A stretch of 64,000 nt of DNA from Paracyclopina nana (GCA_019096065.1 JAGUCH010000001.1:7564001-7628000), one strand, 5' to 3'. Positions 49,201 through 61,374 are shown, counted from the first letter of the stretch. Numbers and translations: made by a program. The notes: generated by a model from the sequence alone, not told the origin.

Positions 49201-52200
49201 TGGACTTGGACCTGGCCAAATTAGACTCGCCCTCCATGGGGCCACCACGAGACCTTGACCTCTCCCTGGCCTTAGCTGCTGAGGCCAATAGCTCACGCTG
49301 AGCGGCCTCCACAACGGGCCCGAGAGACCTCGATCGTCTGTACTGCTCCTTTTTCGCCGAGGAGGACAGCTCTGGTAAAACCTCATATGGATGCTGACTG
49401 CTCTGCAGGCTGCTAAGCTGATCACTATTTGAGGGAATCTCTGGCAGAGGTTGATCGGGCCTCCGTTTGTCAAGAATTGCCTTGTTAACCTTTTTGCCAG
49501 TTGGAGATGATGATGTTTTCTTTTTTGAGTTGAGCGAGCTGGAATCGTTCTTGAGATGGATTTTAGTTTTTTCGGGCATAGGAGGAGGTGGAACGTGACT
49601 CTTGCGCTGGTTTAACTTGTCTGGATTGACTCGTGAGGCAAAGTCATCGCCAATTTCACTCTTATTGGGAGCAGACAGTCTATCGGGAGGCGGGTTTTCG
49701 CTCCTAGATCTGCTGGAATTTTTGGCGAAAGTTGACTTCTCATTGCTCGTAGTAATGACCCTATGATGACGGCCGCGTGCCTCAAGACTGTGAATTTGGG
49801 CCTTGACACTCTTCTTTAGAGGAATGACCTCTTTAGGTCTCTCCTTTTCAACGTAAACGACGACCTCGTCTTTACTAGGGTTACTCGAACTCGAGCTCGT
49901 TTTCCTGGAATCAAAAGAACGACGTAGATATCATATACATGTATGGATCATAAAATGAATTGCTTGATGGATGGGAACTAATTGGAAATTCCACCACATT
50001 CATACATCAATGCTAGAATGAGTATGTAAACCTTGCCTTGGAATCTGTGCTGGAGGGGTGGGCAATGGATCGTTGACACGTCTCACAGGTGACAATTGAC
50101 GATTTACGATCTGCTTGGCTTTGTCAGCGGTGTAAATTTCCTCCGTGAGCTCGCTAAAAATGTCGTCAATTTTGTCGGTCAATGATCGCCTGGAATTGGG
50201 TATGACTTCTTTCGCTTTCGGCGGAGGCCTCTTACGTATCTCGGCCTCAATGCGGCCATTTTCGCTATTGCGTGATTGAACGCGGCTCTGATGGCCGATA
50301 TCCGACTCTGCAGCACTTAAAAGTCCATCATCGAATTCACCTATGACCGAATCCAAAAGATCCAGGCTGCTTCGGACATCATCGCTGCAAAAAAAAGAGG
50401 CAAAAAAGTTAATCTCTATATTGCGTGCTCAAGATTGATCGCTTTCTTATGATTGCTTGGCATGTACTACTACATAGAATGCCTTATAAGATATTCATGC
50501 AATGGGTTGCAGTTTTCACTGTGGGGCACGCCTCGTCAACCGCTGCTATCAGGATAAATATCTGGAGAGCTAAGTATGAGATGTAGTTTGGTTTAAGCCA
50601 TAAGTTGGGAAATACGTTCCATTTCCTGCCAAGTCTATGAAATCAGCTGTTATTCTATGCGAGACAAGAATTGACGAAAAAATCGGGCAGGCGACTGAGA
50701 CAAGTTAAGAATAGGCTAGCTAGGGATGATTAAAGCTATGTTGACTTCCCATCAATTTATTTCTCGCCTTACAGAGTTGCAATGGTCTAGTCTATCCTAA
50801 AGTAACACTGGTGTAAATGAAGCCCGCCTGTTAGGGTTGACTAAAACATTGTAACTAACTACTAAGTAAAGCGCTACTATCAAGAATTAGAATGTTTTCG
50901 TCAACACTAGAGACATCTTTTAAATTAACAACAGCTCATTGAAAACAGTCCATGAAAATTTTTTTCCTTCTTTATCGCAAGGTAAGACTGCTAAGTTGAT
51001 ATAGAACCGAATAGACGTTATAATGTTCCTCAGAGCAAGGATTAAAAATCAGTTTGCAGATCATCGTGAAATCAAAAAGTGATGAACGTGGCGCAACTAT
51101 TTTTGCGCGAAAGTTCTATATGAGAAAATCAATTTGGAGACAGGAGGCCAGATTACAAGCCACAAAACATATTTAAAGCACCATTAGATTCCTACTCCAT
51201 CAGCAGTTGAGCGTGAAAGTTACTTACTCCTATGCTATACTACGTATGTACCGTCCGCGTTTGCTTCAAACCAAAATCTGTTTTTCCAACTCAGACATCT
51301 CAATTATTTGAACTTGGACCATCTGGTTCCCAGAAGCATAGCAGTTGAAGCAGTAGCAAAGTAAATCTTGTCATCATTCGCAAGTCAGTGAAAATGGCTT
51401 GACAGAAGTGAACCTAATTAAATTGTACGTCCTGGAAGAACCAGTGCTTCATTTGAGTCACGCGAGAGTTCCCCTGCTGCTAGCTTGCTAGCTGTCAATA
51501 TTTTGCTAGGATGCTACTTGAACGTTGTACGTAATGTACACATTCTACAGTTTCTAACGGAGCGAGCATGCATATACCACAAGAAAACTGTGTCCACCCA
51601 CAAAAAAGTCTGAAAATCGGCCATTGTGTTCAACTGCCAAGTAGATTTATTGCAACAGATGATAATTCTTGGCATGTGCATTACCAGAGCATTGCTATTT
51701 GTTCGCTGCATGAAGCATCTAGCCTTTTGCCCTCCCGGGGTAATTTTTGGTTTCATCTTTGAGCCGCGCAAGGTTATTATAGCAGTAGCACTTGTTTCCC
51801 TCATGTAATTGCAATTTTTCCTTTGAAGGATGGAGCATTGCTTGAGGGCTTCATCAAACTTTTATTTCTAAACGAACCGAATAGAGGCCCGCTGAATGGC
51901 AATCTTTTTTCGAAATCATGACTTTGAAGTTTTATCGCAAATTCGATTGCACCAACCAGGCAATTTTTAGATAGTTTATAGCGCGCAGCATCCTTGCCGT
52001 TTTCGCGGCGAAAGTTGCGAAAAAGACAAAATCTCATTTGTTCAGAGCGCGTGCAAAGTCAAGGGTTGGCGCTCAGGCAAAATGGGCCAAGATTCCTCCT
52101 CCTTCCCATGACTTCTGAGAAATATTGTGAACTCACTTTCATTTCACTGCCTTCATATAATTACGGAAGACACGAAAATAGCTTGACAGACCTTGAGTTA

Positions 52201-55200
52201 TGATGATAGTATACGGGTTCTAAAAACGAATAATTGCTCGCATAATTGCTACCAACTTTGATTTTCCCATTCCGATTAGCAGCCTAGATAATTAGTTCCA
52301 TATCTCCTTGCTTTTTGGCCTTCCGCGTACAGCTAAGGTTTGACTTGACAAAGACAAAAAAGCTAAACAAAACCTTGATTAAAGGAGAGATGTAAGATAA
52401 AAGTACCACTACAACAATTCTGGATTCCCATTAAGCAGAACAATCAAGCCATTTTTAAACATAGCTCTTCTTCTCATAAAAGCTAAGTGTGGTTAGTTTT
52501 GAATGGTTTTAAATGGTCGCCTTCTAGTAGCACTTCTAATTTGCTACATTTCAGCCATTATAAGCAACAGATGTTCAGCAAAGTTTGCCCATACAATGCA
52601 GCCAAAACCAAATTTCAGCCACTTTCACACCTTTATTTTTATTGCTCTTATGCCAAGCAGAGTGCTAGCTACCTACCTCTATTGCATGGATGGAATGACC
52701 CCTTGATCTTGAGTGAAGCCAAAGGCAATTTTGTCATGACTGAAAAATCTAAAGCCAACTTTTTACGAGCCCTGGGAAACAAACTGTATCAGCCAGCTAG
52801 CGCTGGAATTCGAGAAAATGTGCCTGCTTGCTTCGGATTTCTTGTACAAAACAGTTCGATATTTCGAAAAGCGTTTTGAGCTGAAGCATGAATATCTCAA
52901 GACAACATGCGCGTGAGTCCTTTGTTCGCCACGCGGTTGAAGGTTCACTCGAGGTGGAATTCTCACATTAAGAAGGCCCACAATTATTACGATTATCGTG
53001 CCCAGAAAGACGCTACTCAAGATTTAAGTCAAGATTCTGCTGAATGAAGGGGGCTCGAAAAAACATAAACTAATCTTGATGGTCTTATTATTTCAATTGA
53101 CCTTTAGTCATTTCTCCAACCCAGCTGTGTAAGAGAGTGCGATCACCTCCTGGCGTTTCCTGTAGTATGAAGAAGTCTGCTCCTCTCAGAGAAAATGAAT
53201 CTGCTGCTTAGTTTTCTCGGTAAACAGTAACTACCGTTACCAAATAACGCGTGAGAATCCAGCAGAAGCAGATGGATTGACGATTCCTCTTCTGGCAACA
53301 ACTATGTTTGAAATCGATTGAAGTTCGGCCACAAAAATTTTCCCGCGGTAAAAAATACGCATTAAAGGAGAAGAGCCATGGGATTGCACGTAACGTAATT
53401 TGATATACGGACTCAAAATGCACTTGCAAGATTTGTGGTAGGGTTGCAATTTGTTGCAATATTCAACAGTTGCTATTAAAGCACGCACGGCTCGATTTCC
53501 CAAGACGATACACACACGCTGTGGAAACTTTGCAGGAAGATGCACACATTACTTTAATGAGTGTAAAAAAGGAAAGTAACTATTTCTGCTGCACAGTGGA
53601 ATGCTGTCTTTTTGAAAGCTGCTGACTCAGGAAAAATGGTTTCTTTAAAACAAACGAGGGCTGGACGATGAAGAATTTCAATTAGCAAAGATGGCCAGCT
53701 TGGGGTATTCTCAATGAAGCCTGCTATTGAGGTCATGACACGCCCCTCCCTCCTACCATTGCTTCTAAAAGTTCATCGAGTGATCGCACGCTGCGTGGGA
53801 CGAGCTACTCAAGAGAACCACAGATATAAAATTAGCCCAGATGCCTGGGTGAATTTTTAAACTACGATTTTCGAAAGAAATGAAAGTTTTGCATTGACAA
53901 ATCTTTATTTGTGGCAGGTTAACCCATTGTGCGCAGAGTTTTGCCAGACAAGAAGCTTTGAAAGAAAGAATAATGAAAGAAAGTGTCAGCTGGGGGCCCG
54001 AAAAGTCATGCAGGAGCTATAAAGAAAATCTTGGGCTCATTTCCTCGACACCCCCACAAAAAATTGCAGGCACAGCAAACCTTCAAGCATTTTGTAAACA
54101 ATCGGCTCATTAAAGCAGTGTTCAAGAAAACGTAGCCCGTCTGCTTCAATGACCTACACTACATGTGTATGAAAAGCTAGCCTCGATCTATTTATCGATG
54201 ACAATAACACAGTGTGACTCAGCACAAGAAATCTACCAAGTGAATCAAAAGTAGATTGTTCATGGGTCAAAGCAAAAACTGTCATGACCAAAACTTTGCC
54301 TTCCGAATAATCTCGTGCCCATCACAAATCGATAAGGCTGTCAGTGTGAGTAAATGACCGGACATTTTTTGATGGCCATTTAAGCCTGATGATTGACACT
54401 ATTCGGAAAAGGCTCTGACTGGAAAATAATCCAACACCCTGTTTTATGCGGAAAAGTGTATTATTGGTGACAATTTAACAGTGCTGTGAAAAAGCGGATG
54501 TAGCTGCCTAGATTTCCACTCCCACTTCCAAAACATAAAGTAACAACAAAAAAGCACGAAACGACTGCATGCCTATTATATCACCTCTCTAGCAAATTCG
54601 GGCTTAATTTGAGCAGGAGCAACTCTCTTCGCCCCAAGCAACTACCTGATCGGCCCAGCTATCAACGGCGTCGCACACAGACTCAAGGTGCTCTCAATCA
54701 AATGTTAAAAATTCGTATCAAGTCCGCCATCATCATGAAGAGCAGAGAAAAATTGGGCTAAACAGTTTTTGCGCAATGCATTTTCTTTTGCCCAAACAAA
54801 AGCAGGGCTTTTATTACAATTTTCACCGACGCTATTTGGGCTCGAGCATATGCAAAGCATATGCTGCTGATATCAAATATGAGATCTTGAGAGAGAAATG
54901 AACATAAACTAGCACTAGGTAGTCTTTAACGATTCACAGCCCCATTCAAGCATTCTTCGCCAGGAGATGAGAGTTGCAATGGAAGAGCTATCCAGTTGCG
55001 CAATGATGGCCAAGATACATCACGCAACCTGCAAAAAATGAGCTAGACCTCACCATGGTGAATTTCTCTTTTGAGCTAGGGCTGCATTCTATTCTAAGCA
55101 GCCTAACGGTGAAGGCACATTTAGACGTGAGTGGACAAGCGTTGCCTAGCAAAAAAGCCTCTTTGCCTACCTGGGGGAAACGCCCAGAAAATTTTTGATT

Positions 55201-58200
55201 TCTGCCTGCATTCTTACGCCTTTTTACATTCAATGGGAATTTCGTGGAAACAGCAGCGAATTGTATGCAAGAATTGCCTCGAATTCAGCTCAACTACTAT
55301 TGATTTTTTTCACAGTAAAAATGCATTGATACAGGCCAAAATTGTTGCTTTGTGTAGCCAAGCTATCCCACTGTGATCATGATCGCCTCGCACTATAAAA
55401 GATTCCAAATATGTCTTGGCCGTATGGAGAGAGCAGCAGAAAAAAACAAGTTTTTTCTCTCTCTCTCTCCCTTGTGTTTCAAAATAAAAGACGACCCTCA
55501 ATAAATCTTATCGACGTGCTATAACGAGATTCTAAGAGAGATTCCTTTTTTGTGGCTGCTGCATGCTGCTGACTGAGGTACCTCCATGTAATTAAAAGGA
55601 AATCTTGTTTTCTTGCATTGACCACAGGATCGTCATAGCTTTGCCTAGTTTGCGGCTAAGGATGAAACTAATTGGCAACTAAAATTAAAGCTTAACTTTT
55701 CCCGCATAATCTGGCCTACTGACACTTATTTCTCACGGAAGGGACTAGGCACGTAGCAGGATCATTGTCACTATTCCAACTTTGTAAGGCGCTTGATGGA
55801 CAGGCAGTTCGACAATTAGAAATTGCGAGAACGCCTCTTCCGATAATTTAGCTTTTGTTTTCCACAAAATTAGGATATGATTACTCAAGAGCGAATCATA
55901 CTCAAGGACGAGCCAGCTTAAAGCGGCCTTTGCAATTAGCCAAAAATTAAGCACATGTTCTTGAACGGTTCCCAAATGACAGACCAATCATGCCTGAGCA
56001 AGTTTGCGGAGGAGTAAACCTGAGTGGCCAAAAATGGACATTGCTATCTTAAAAATGAGGCAGTAAAAAGAAACCACGCACAACGGTTGGTATGTCACAT
56101 TCATTTTCTTTTGCATATTGGTTTCTGTCAAAAAGATTTACTGGCGAAATAGTTTACATGCGATTCTTCATGGGACTGAGCAAACACAAATGACAAGCAA
56201 CGCGGGGGGCAAAAGTTACTTGGCTGGCCAAGCAGTAGGAAGCGCAACATTTTGTCAATTCATAAATGAACAGAACCGTAAAGCTCGGTTCTTCTTCCGA
56301 AATGCAGGGCTTGAATTCCAACGAAAATGCTCCAAATACTACTGCCAACATGTGTACTCGTTCGGCGTACTGAGACAAGTCATTTTTTAGAAGAAGAATG
56401 GAGTCAGAAAAAAGGCGTTGGCCATTCGTTCCGAGTTACTATTTCAGCAAATTCACAGCCATCTGTGTGTGTGGATTGCTGCCTAACAGAGTTGCTCATA
56501 ATGATGATAACCAAATATTTCTTCACTGCCGAATTAATGAGAAGATTTTAATTAAAGCCAAACGACCGCATGATGATATGGCAACATTTCCACCGGATCA
56601 ATTTGCTAGTTCTCGAGGAGAGCGCTACTGTGCTCCTATATTCATAGAGTTTTCTTCCAGATATTTCGGTTTCCATTAGCCTACTTTTTACACATTCCGT
56701 TTCATCGTCACTAGAAATTCATTTGAAAAACCCACTCTTGAGAAAGTTGCACCGAGCTGTTTAATATGTGAAGCAATGTCATGTTGCATGCTGCTGATGC
56801 TTTGCCTCAAAATCCGAGCATATTGTAATTATTTGCCTTAAGAGCCTGATGATGAATAAGTGAAATATGTTAATTACCAGGTGCACCGAAGAAACTCTCT
56901 TAACAATGTGGCATGTAAGGAAGAGAAACTGCCTAAAGTCTGCAATTACATCAATCAATTTTTAGGGGAGTATAGGGAAGAAACCTCAAACATATGCTGG
57001 GATCTAGCAAGTTTCGGACAATGATGAACGGTATACGCATGGTTATCATGCAGGCATGTTTTTATGTTGCAACATACTTTGCATTGCATTAAACAGCGCT
57101 GGTTGTTCAAGATGAAAACATTTCTCAACCACTTTGCAAGATTTATTTTCAAAAAGTGAGCTGATATACGGAGCGTAATTACATCAGTCCCATGGCGCAA
57201 TGTTCAAATTCGGCTGGTTATTATGGCCACTTGCGTGCAGCGCAAGTGCATCCGCAGCGAAAAACTGAATTCACGTGTTTAGATAAAATGAAAACCTGTC
57301 AATCCCATGTCGTTGGGCATTTAAACGCAAATGTATGTAGCAGTTTAATAACTGAAGTAGACAAGGTTGCCACCGTATCCGTCATCATTGCACCGCACTT
57401 AAACCATCATCATCCATTCTCGGCTCAAAAATTGACACAATTACAAAATGGAGGATTCCTTCGTGATTTTCTTTTTCCGAAGGAAGACTCTCAAGGATCT
57501 TTATAATAGAGATAAGTGACGTGCAACCTACGCCCATTATTAAACGCATTTTTAAAGACGCGCGCGCAGAATGCGCCCTTGACTCTGTTTTAATAATATT
57601 CTTAAAGTGATGAGCCATCATAAAAAGGTGCTCCATACAAAAGGCATTGAGCATCTCCAATCGATTTTGTTCGCCTCATTCGCAGTGTACACAGCTAACT
57701 TCAGCTAAAGCACGATATGCTATGGTGGCCAAAATAGCCGGCTGCTCATCGTCATTCGCACCTTTCCTTTTCAGATCGAGATACCAAGACATTTACCACG
57801 CGACCATAGAGAAAACCCGCAATCATGCCCCGTACATTTTAAGGCTCAACAAAGGCGGACCTTTTTTATCCAGCATGTGACAAATGGACTGTCCGCCAAG
57901 ACAAAACGAGCGTTGTCAATGCAGAAATATGCGCAAAATGTTGTTCAGCAGCAACGGGTCTCGTTTTTCTGGCCCTGCTATGGCGAGGCCTGCTGGCCGT
58001 AATCATCCTTTTTTGAACAGGGCGCGGCGTCAATTTCCATCACCGCAATGTTTTTCAAAGCTCCCCCGCAAAAAAGATCGAGAAGTAGATGTCTCTTTTT
58101 CCAAGACGCCCACTGAAACGGCGTTAATGCATCTTTTTTTTGTCTTCCCAAACTGCGGAGCCGCGTTTTAAATCATCGAACGACGATGATGGAAAATGAG

Positions 58201-59034
58201 GTTTACTGCGATTTTATGCAGGCACGTGAGTGCGCAAAGCACCTGACCTAGATCCTCGAGATTAACAGCTTCTCGCGGCTTAGCCTCATTACGCGGAACG
58301 GCGGCAACGATGAATCCTTCCATCATTTACGGATCCGTGCACGGTGAATATGGAAAAACGAGTGCATCAGCGAGTGTGGACTCGCTCGTTAACCGAACGG
58401 CCCACGCGCGATTTACGCGAGTTTTGACTCCCGAACGATAGGAAAAAAATGATGAGCAATTCAAATGAGATGGCGTGCATTATCGATGCCTCTTTCGCCA
58501 TTTGGCCACGCTTCCGAAGACGCAGATGATGCTGGTCCATTGGGCAGACAAGGAGAAGTGACATACATGATACGTGACAATCGAACGTGTGCGATGGACT
58601 GCGAGCGATCCGCCCCGAGGCGCGTCGGCATCGAGGCAAATAAACCGAAGTTGATGGACTTTCGCGTGGAAAAGGAAACCGAGTCCCTTATTGCATTATT
58701 GACGATCCGCCGAGCAGCAAACCGCTAATCCCGACTTTTCACCCCTCGGAAATGGAATGGAGCTTCCACGTAGGAAAACATGCGCGCATTCCGAGAAGCT
58801 AGCGGGTCGTTGTGCAACGAAGTGTCACTAAAATCGATCTGATAAAGCGGGGTTGCAAAAGAGATGGCGAGAAGAAGAAGGGTGGGATGATATGACTAGG
58901 TCTGCCCAAGAGGGCCTGGAGAAAGTGCGCCCACCGCTCCGAGAGAGGGTGACGCGCCCACCCCTTTGATGCAAAAAGCGAGCTTACTCGTTGGAGGCCG
59001 CGAGGCCGGACGATGCTCTGCTGGGCTTCTTCAT
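46206..59034 (-). CDS. Large disordered Pro/Ser/Arg-rich protein, unrecognised (seven coding exons, 1282 aa)
   Basis: Exons in order of transcription are 58988-59034, 50037-50384, 48704-49904, 48385-48641, 47449-48326, 46404-47390 and 46206-46336; phases agree and the total is 1283 codons. The protein opens MKKPSRASSGLAASN and continues DDVRSSLDLLDSVIGEFDDG. It is low in complexity: Ser/Arg stretches (RERSRSRGG), proline motifs that could bind SH3, EVH1 or profilin (PPPPMPEKT; APLPPPPPLPPQ) and basic Ser clusters. More structured islands are SLTDKIDDIFSELTEEIY (about residue 90), the charged helix around LHNELELRRRREIHRQN and SNLRRLISEGRIAGLDAKPP. There is no signal peptide or membrane segment, so it is probably a cytoplasmic scaffold or cytoskeletal adaptor. 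I cannot name the family. The exon 2/3 junction needs a GC donor to keep frame. The first coding exon was placed by phase match across 8.6 kb. Confidence 0.78.
49905..50036 (-). other. Probable GC-AG intron of the disordered-protein gene
   Basis: The canonical GT donor nearby (CAAG|GTTTAC, exon end 50032) leaves phase 1, while the next exon needs phase 2. Five bases upstream, CCAAG|GCAAGG matches the GC-donor consensus and gives phase 2, joining ...AQIPR to KTSSSSSNPSKDE. The acceptor is TTGATTCCAG. Confidence 0.6.
50385..58987 (-). other. First coding intron of the disordered-protein gene
   Basis: An 8.6-kb intron from the GTAAGC donor at 58982-58987 to the TTTTTTTTGCAG acceptor. It is phase 2: GA from the first exon plus C from the second makes Asp. 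No nested gene is supported on either strand. Open frames up to 130 codons (for example 52487-52879) lack domains. A (CT)n run is near 55458-55470. From about 57.8 kb rightward the sequence becomes CpG-rich, as expected close to the promoter. Confidence 0.6.
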
Positions 59035-59054
59035 GTCGGCTTCTCCGAAGGCAT
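59031..59054 (-). promoter_or_regulatory. Seven-codon upstream ORF ending on the main start codon
   Basis: In the leader of the disordered-protein gene an ATG at 59054-59052 opens a seven-codon frame. Its TGA stop overlaps the main ATG in the string ACATGAAG. Such overlap favours termination-reinitiation and would couple main-frame translation to the uORF. The reading depends on the first-exon placement. Confidence 0.5.
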
Positions 59055-59400
59055 GGCCTCTTGGGTGGGTCACGGCAATCGTTAGCTGGGGCTCACAAAC
59101 ACTGCAGCGGTCGACGCGTTGAGCTGCTGCTGAGTACTGCCCTGCGATCGCGAGGGGTAAGAAGGAAGGCTCCGCTGTCAAACGCGAGCTCGGCTCGGCT
59201 CAACCTCGGCCGAAGCACTTACGTGCCAACGAACGCGCGCAGGTAACAACAGCCTGTTGAACTCCCTCGCTCTCTAGATCGCGCAGAAACACCAGGCTAG
59301 CTCGCCTCCAACGGGCGGAGAGGGGCAACCGTGCATTCAGAAGGGTAAGATACAGAGGCAAAAAGGGCCTAAGTGAAAGGGCTCCAATTAGATGACCATG
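59035..59400 (-). promoter_or_regulatory. CpG-rich 5' leader and promoter region of the disordered-protein gene
   Basis: GC-rich, CpG-rich DNA directly upstream of the first coding exon. A minus-strand donor GTAAGT lies at 59217-59222 and may end an alternative non-coding exon. No TATA box was identified, which agrees with a CpG-type promoter. Confidence 0.4.
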
Positions 59401-59420
59401 CCTCCTCCGTAGTTACCTGT

Positions 59421-59652
59421 ACTCGACTTAGACTTAGCTGGTCTCGGCGTAGACTTAGCTCGACTCGGCGTAGACTTAGCTGGACTCGGCTTAGACTTAG
59501 CTGGACTCGGTTTAGACCTCGCCTTAGACTTAACTGGACTCGGCTTAGACTTAGCTCGACTCGTCTTAGACTTAGCTCGACTCGGCTTAGACTTAGCTTG
59601 ACTCGGCTTAGACCTCGCCTTAGACTTAGCTGGTCTCGTCTTAGACTTAACT
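59421..59652. repeat. 21-bp minisatellite, about 11 units
   Basis: Tandem copies of a unit of the type GGACTCGGCTTAGACTTAGCT vary mainly at the GG/CG/GT and GGC/GGT/CGT positions. Two units carry a TAGACCTCGCCT insertion-like variant, giving a weak higher-order pattern. Because the unit is a multiple of three and avoids stops, the repeat is open on both strands (93 and 104 codons) and encodes 7-residue repeats such as LSLSRVE. That openness is a by-product of the repeat. Confidence 0.9.
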
Positions 59653-59687
59653 GACTGTCTCGCTCGGCAGCTACGGCTATCATTTTC

Positions 59688-59693
59688 TTTATT
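59688..59693 (-). terminator. Poly(A) signal of the unrecognised gene at 59731-60362
   Basis: AATAAA on the minus strand, 38 bases downstream of the TAA at 59731-59733. Its position supports the 3' end of that gene model. Confidence 0.55.
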
Positions 59694-59730
59694 GTCTAGC
59701 GCGAATGGGGGAGTGACGCATCGGATCCCG

Positions 59731-60362
59731 TTACATTAGATAAGCCTTTCTTATCGCAGTCGTCACCAGCTTGCATGCATTCCAACGCTCGATCACCCGA
59801 GGAAGAAACGCCATGGCATCCGTCTCCTCCATATTGGATGCTGACTCGTCTTCTTTGGAACCACTCTTGAAGAGAGGGATTTTCCATTGAATTTTTCGTC
59901 GTCACGACCCATAGAAGGCTCTCGTGATCTGCGCGTAATAACGCTCGTTTATGACGGGATGATTTTTTAAATATCTTGTCCATTTGATGCAACACTTTAA
60001 AAATGTTGCAATTTTAAGTGCGTCCCAAGCACGACTCACGTTACTGCCTAACTCTAAATGGGAGCATGCAATTTTGTTCGTTTTGATGGGGAAAGGTTGC
60101 GAGAAATATAATAACGAGTAACGACGCAACTTGCTAATAAAAGTCACGCAACCTCTCAATGCTTCATAATATTTCTTAATATTCTTAAGAACAATTTCAT
60201 CCATATATTTGACAACACATGGATATTGCTCGTCAATGCTACCTGATGCAGTCTTCCTCAGCAATGATGGAAAAAAGTGATTTTTAAGCCTCCTTGGAGT
60301 TACTGTATATTTGAATAAATATGAGTAAGATTTACATGTTTTGGCACCGAGATTCACAATAT
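59731..60362 (-). CDS. 3' part of an unrecognised gene (last two coding exons)
   Basis: Exon 60040-60362 has a clear acceptor (TTAGATTTTCAG) and ends at AAC|GTGAGT in phase 0. Exon 59731-59865 has the acceptor ATCCCTCTCTTCAAG and ends with TAA, 38 bases before AATAAA. The joined product has 151 residues plus a codon completed from an unseen upstream exon. It contains TPRRLKNHFFPSLLRK, YPCVVKYMDEIVLKNIKKYY and, after the junction, DAMAFLPRVIERWNACKLVT. I recognise no domain. The upstream exon must end in phase 1. It is either a separate exon I could not find or an alternative splice from the neighbouring gene, whose last exon offers phase-1 donors. Reading straight through the intron also stays open to a TGA at 59902, which is why the splice needs checking. 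Confidence 0.5.
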
Positions 60363-60438
60363 CTGAAAATCTAATTTATTTAACTAACTAAAAATGATTT
60401 CAATTTTTTGAGGCGGGACAATTCTGATATAAACACTT

Positions 60439-60444
60439 TTTATT
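60439..60444 (-). terminator. Candidate poly(A) signal of the small membrane-protein gene
   Basis: AATAAA on the minus strand about 155 bases after the TGA at 60597-60599 and before the acceptor at 60363. It supports ending that transcript before the next gene. Confidence 0.4.
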
Positions 60445-60596
60445 AGTGTGGCGAATACTGACGCGGCCACAATTGCTAGTATAGGGGAACAAAGTCCTGA
60501 TTAGTCAGTTTCAAACTATTGCACCAAAACGTATTGCACTTGGTTGTATGATTTTAGTATTGCACTTTTGAAGGATTTGTATCGATTATAAAGGCT

Positions 60597-61374
60597 TCAT
60601 TGTCCACACTTTGAACCGTAGAGATAGTGGCAGGTATCCTCATCACCGTTATGACCTACTTTGAGAGCATCTACAAAGATTTTTCCGGACCCTGCATCTT
60701 TCTGACTGCAATAAGTAATCCATATTAAACCAATTTGATGCTTAATGGGAAAAATCAAGCGAACATTACCTGAACCGATCCACTAGACTGAGCAAGTGGT
60801 CTGGCTTTTCGTGGATGCTCTCCCTTCTTTTTTTAGAAATCAAGCAGAGGCGATGTAGCAAACAGTAATGGTCTTTAGATTGGAGGTGTGGGCCAAATTT
60901 GTCTGGAGCCTCAGATATAATATTATAGATATTGGCGATGATTCTCTCTTGGCTGTCCTTCTCTTCCTCTTCTTTCTGGTTGATCAGTAAGGAACGCCTT
61001 TTCCTCCGTCCAAAATTAGTGAAGCCTTGGAAATCATGAGGATAAAATTCCAATTCTTCAAGCATTTTCTAAACTGCCATTACCTGAAGCCCCCGACGCG
61101 AGGCCATAGTAGAGCAGCCCAAATGTTGCAGCAATTGCGAAGGAGATGGCGAGCACGATGAAGGTTGCATAAGAGGCGGAAATTGTCGAGGATGTGTTGT
61201 AAATGACCAAAAAGAAGCGACCAGCATAATCTATTGTGTCAGGGTTGGCTGAATCCGCTGAAAATTGAGTGGATATTTAATTCACCCTATTCAATGAATG
61301 TTTACTCGATGCTCACTTGGATCCACTAGCCCCATGTAATGAAACCTCGAAGCGAAATCTTGTATTAGATCCAT
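60597..61374 (-). CDS. Small single-pass membrane protein with Cys-rich C-terminus (four exons, 198 aa)
   Basis: Exons are 61317-61374, 61084-61257, 60770-61025 and 60597-60705; phases agree and the total is 199 codons. It starts MDLIQDFASRFHYMGLVDP. One membrane segment lies at about 48-71 (SYATFIVLAISFAIAATFGL). Next comes a dibasic-rich stretch after it (GRRKRRSLLINQ), an acidic run (EEEEKD), a segment with YCLLHRLC, and a C-terminus with C-x-x-L-Y-x-x-x-C spacing (TCHYLYGSKC). The paired cysteines near the end faintly recall the insect DM4/12 family, but I would not assign it. If the C-terminal half is luminal, RRKRR would be a furin-type site. The second intron is only 58 bp. The gene is divergent from the OATP gene, with about 760 bp between start regions. 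Confidence 0.75.

Noticed and set aside
59369-59683. Open frames over the minisatellite on both strands
   Set aside because: They arise because the 21-bp unit is a multiple of three without stops; there is no gene context.
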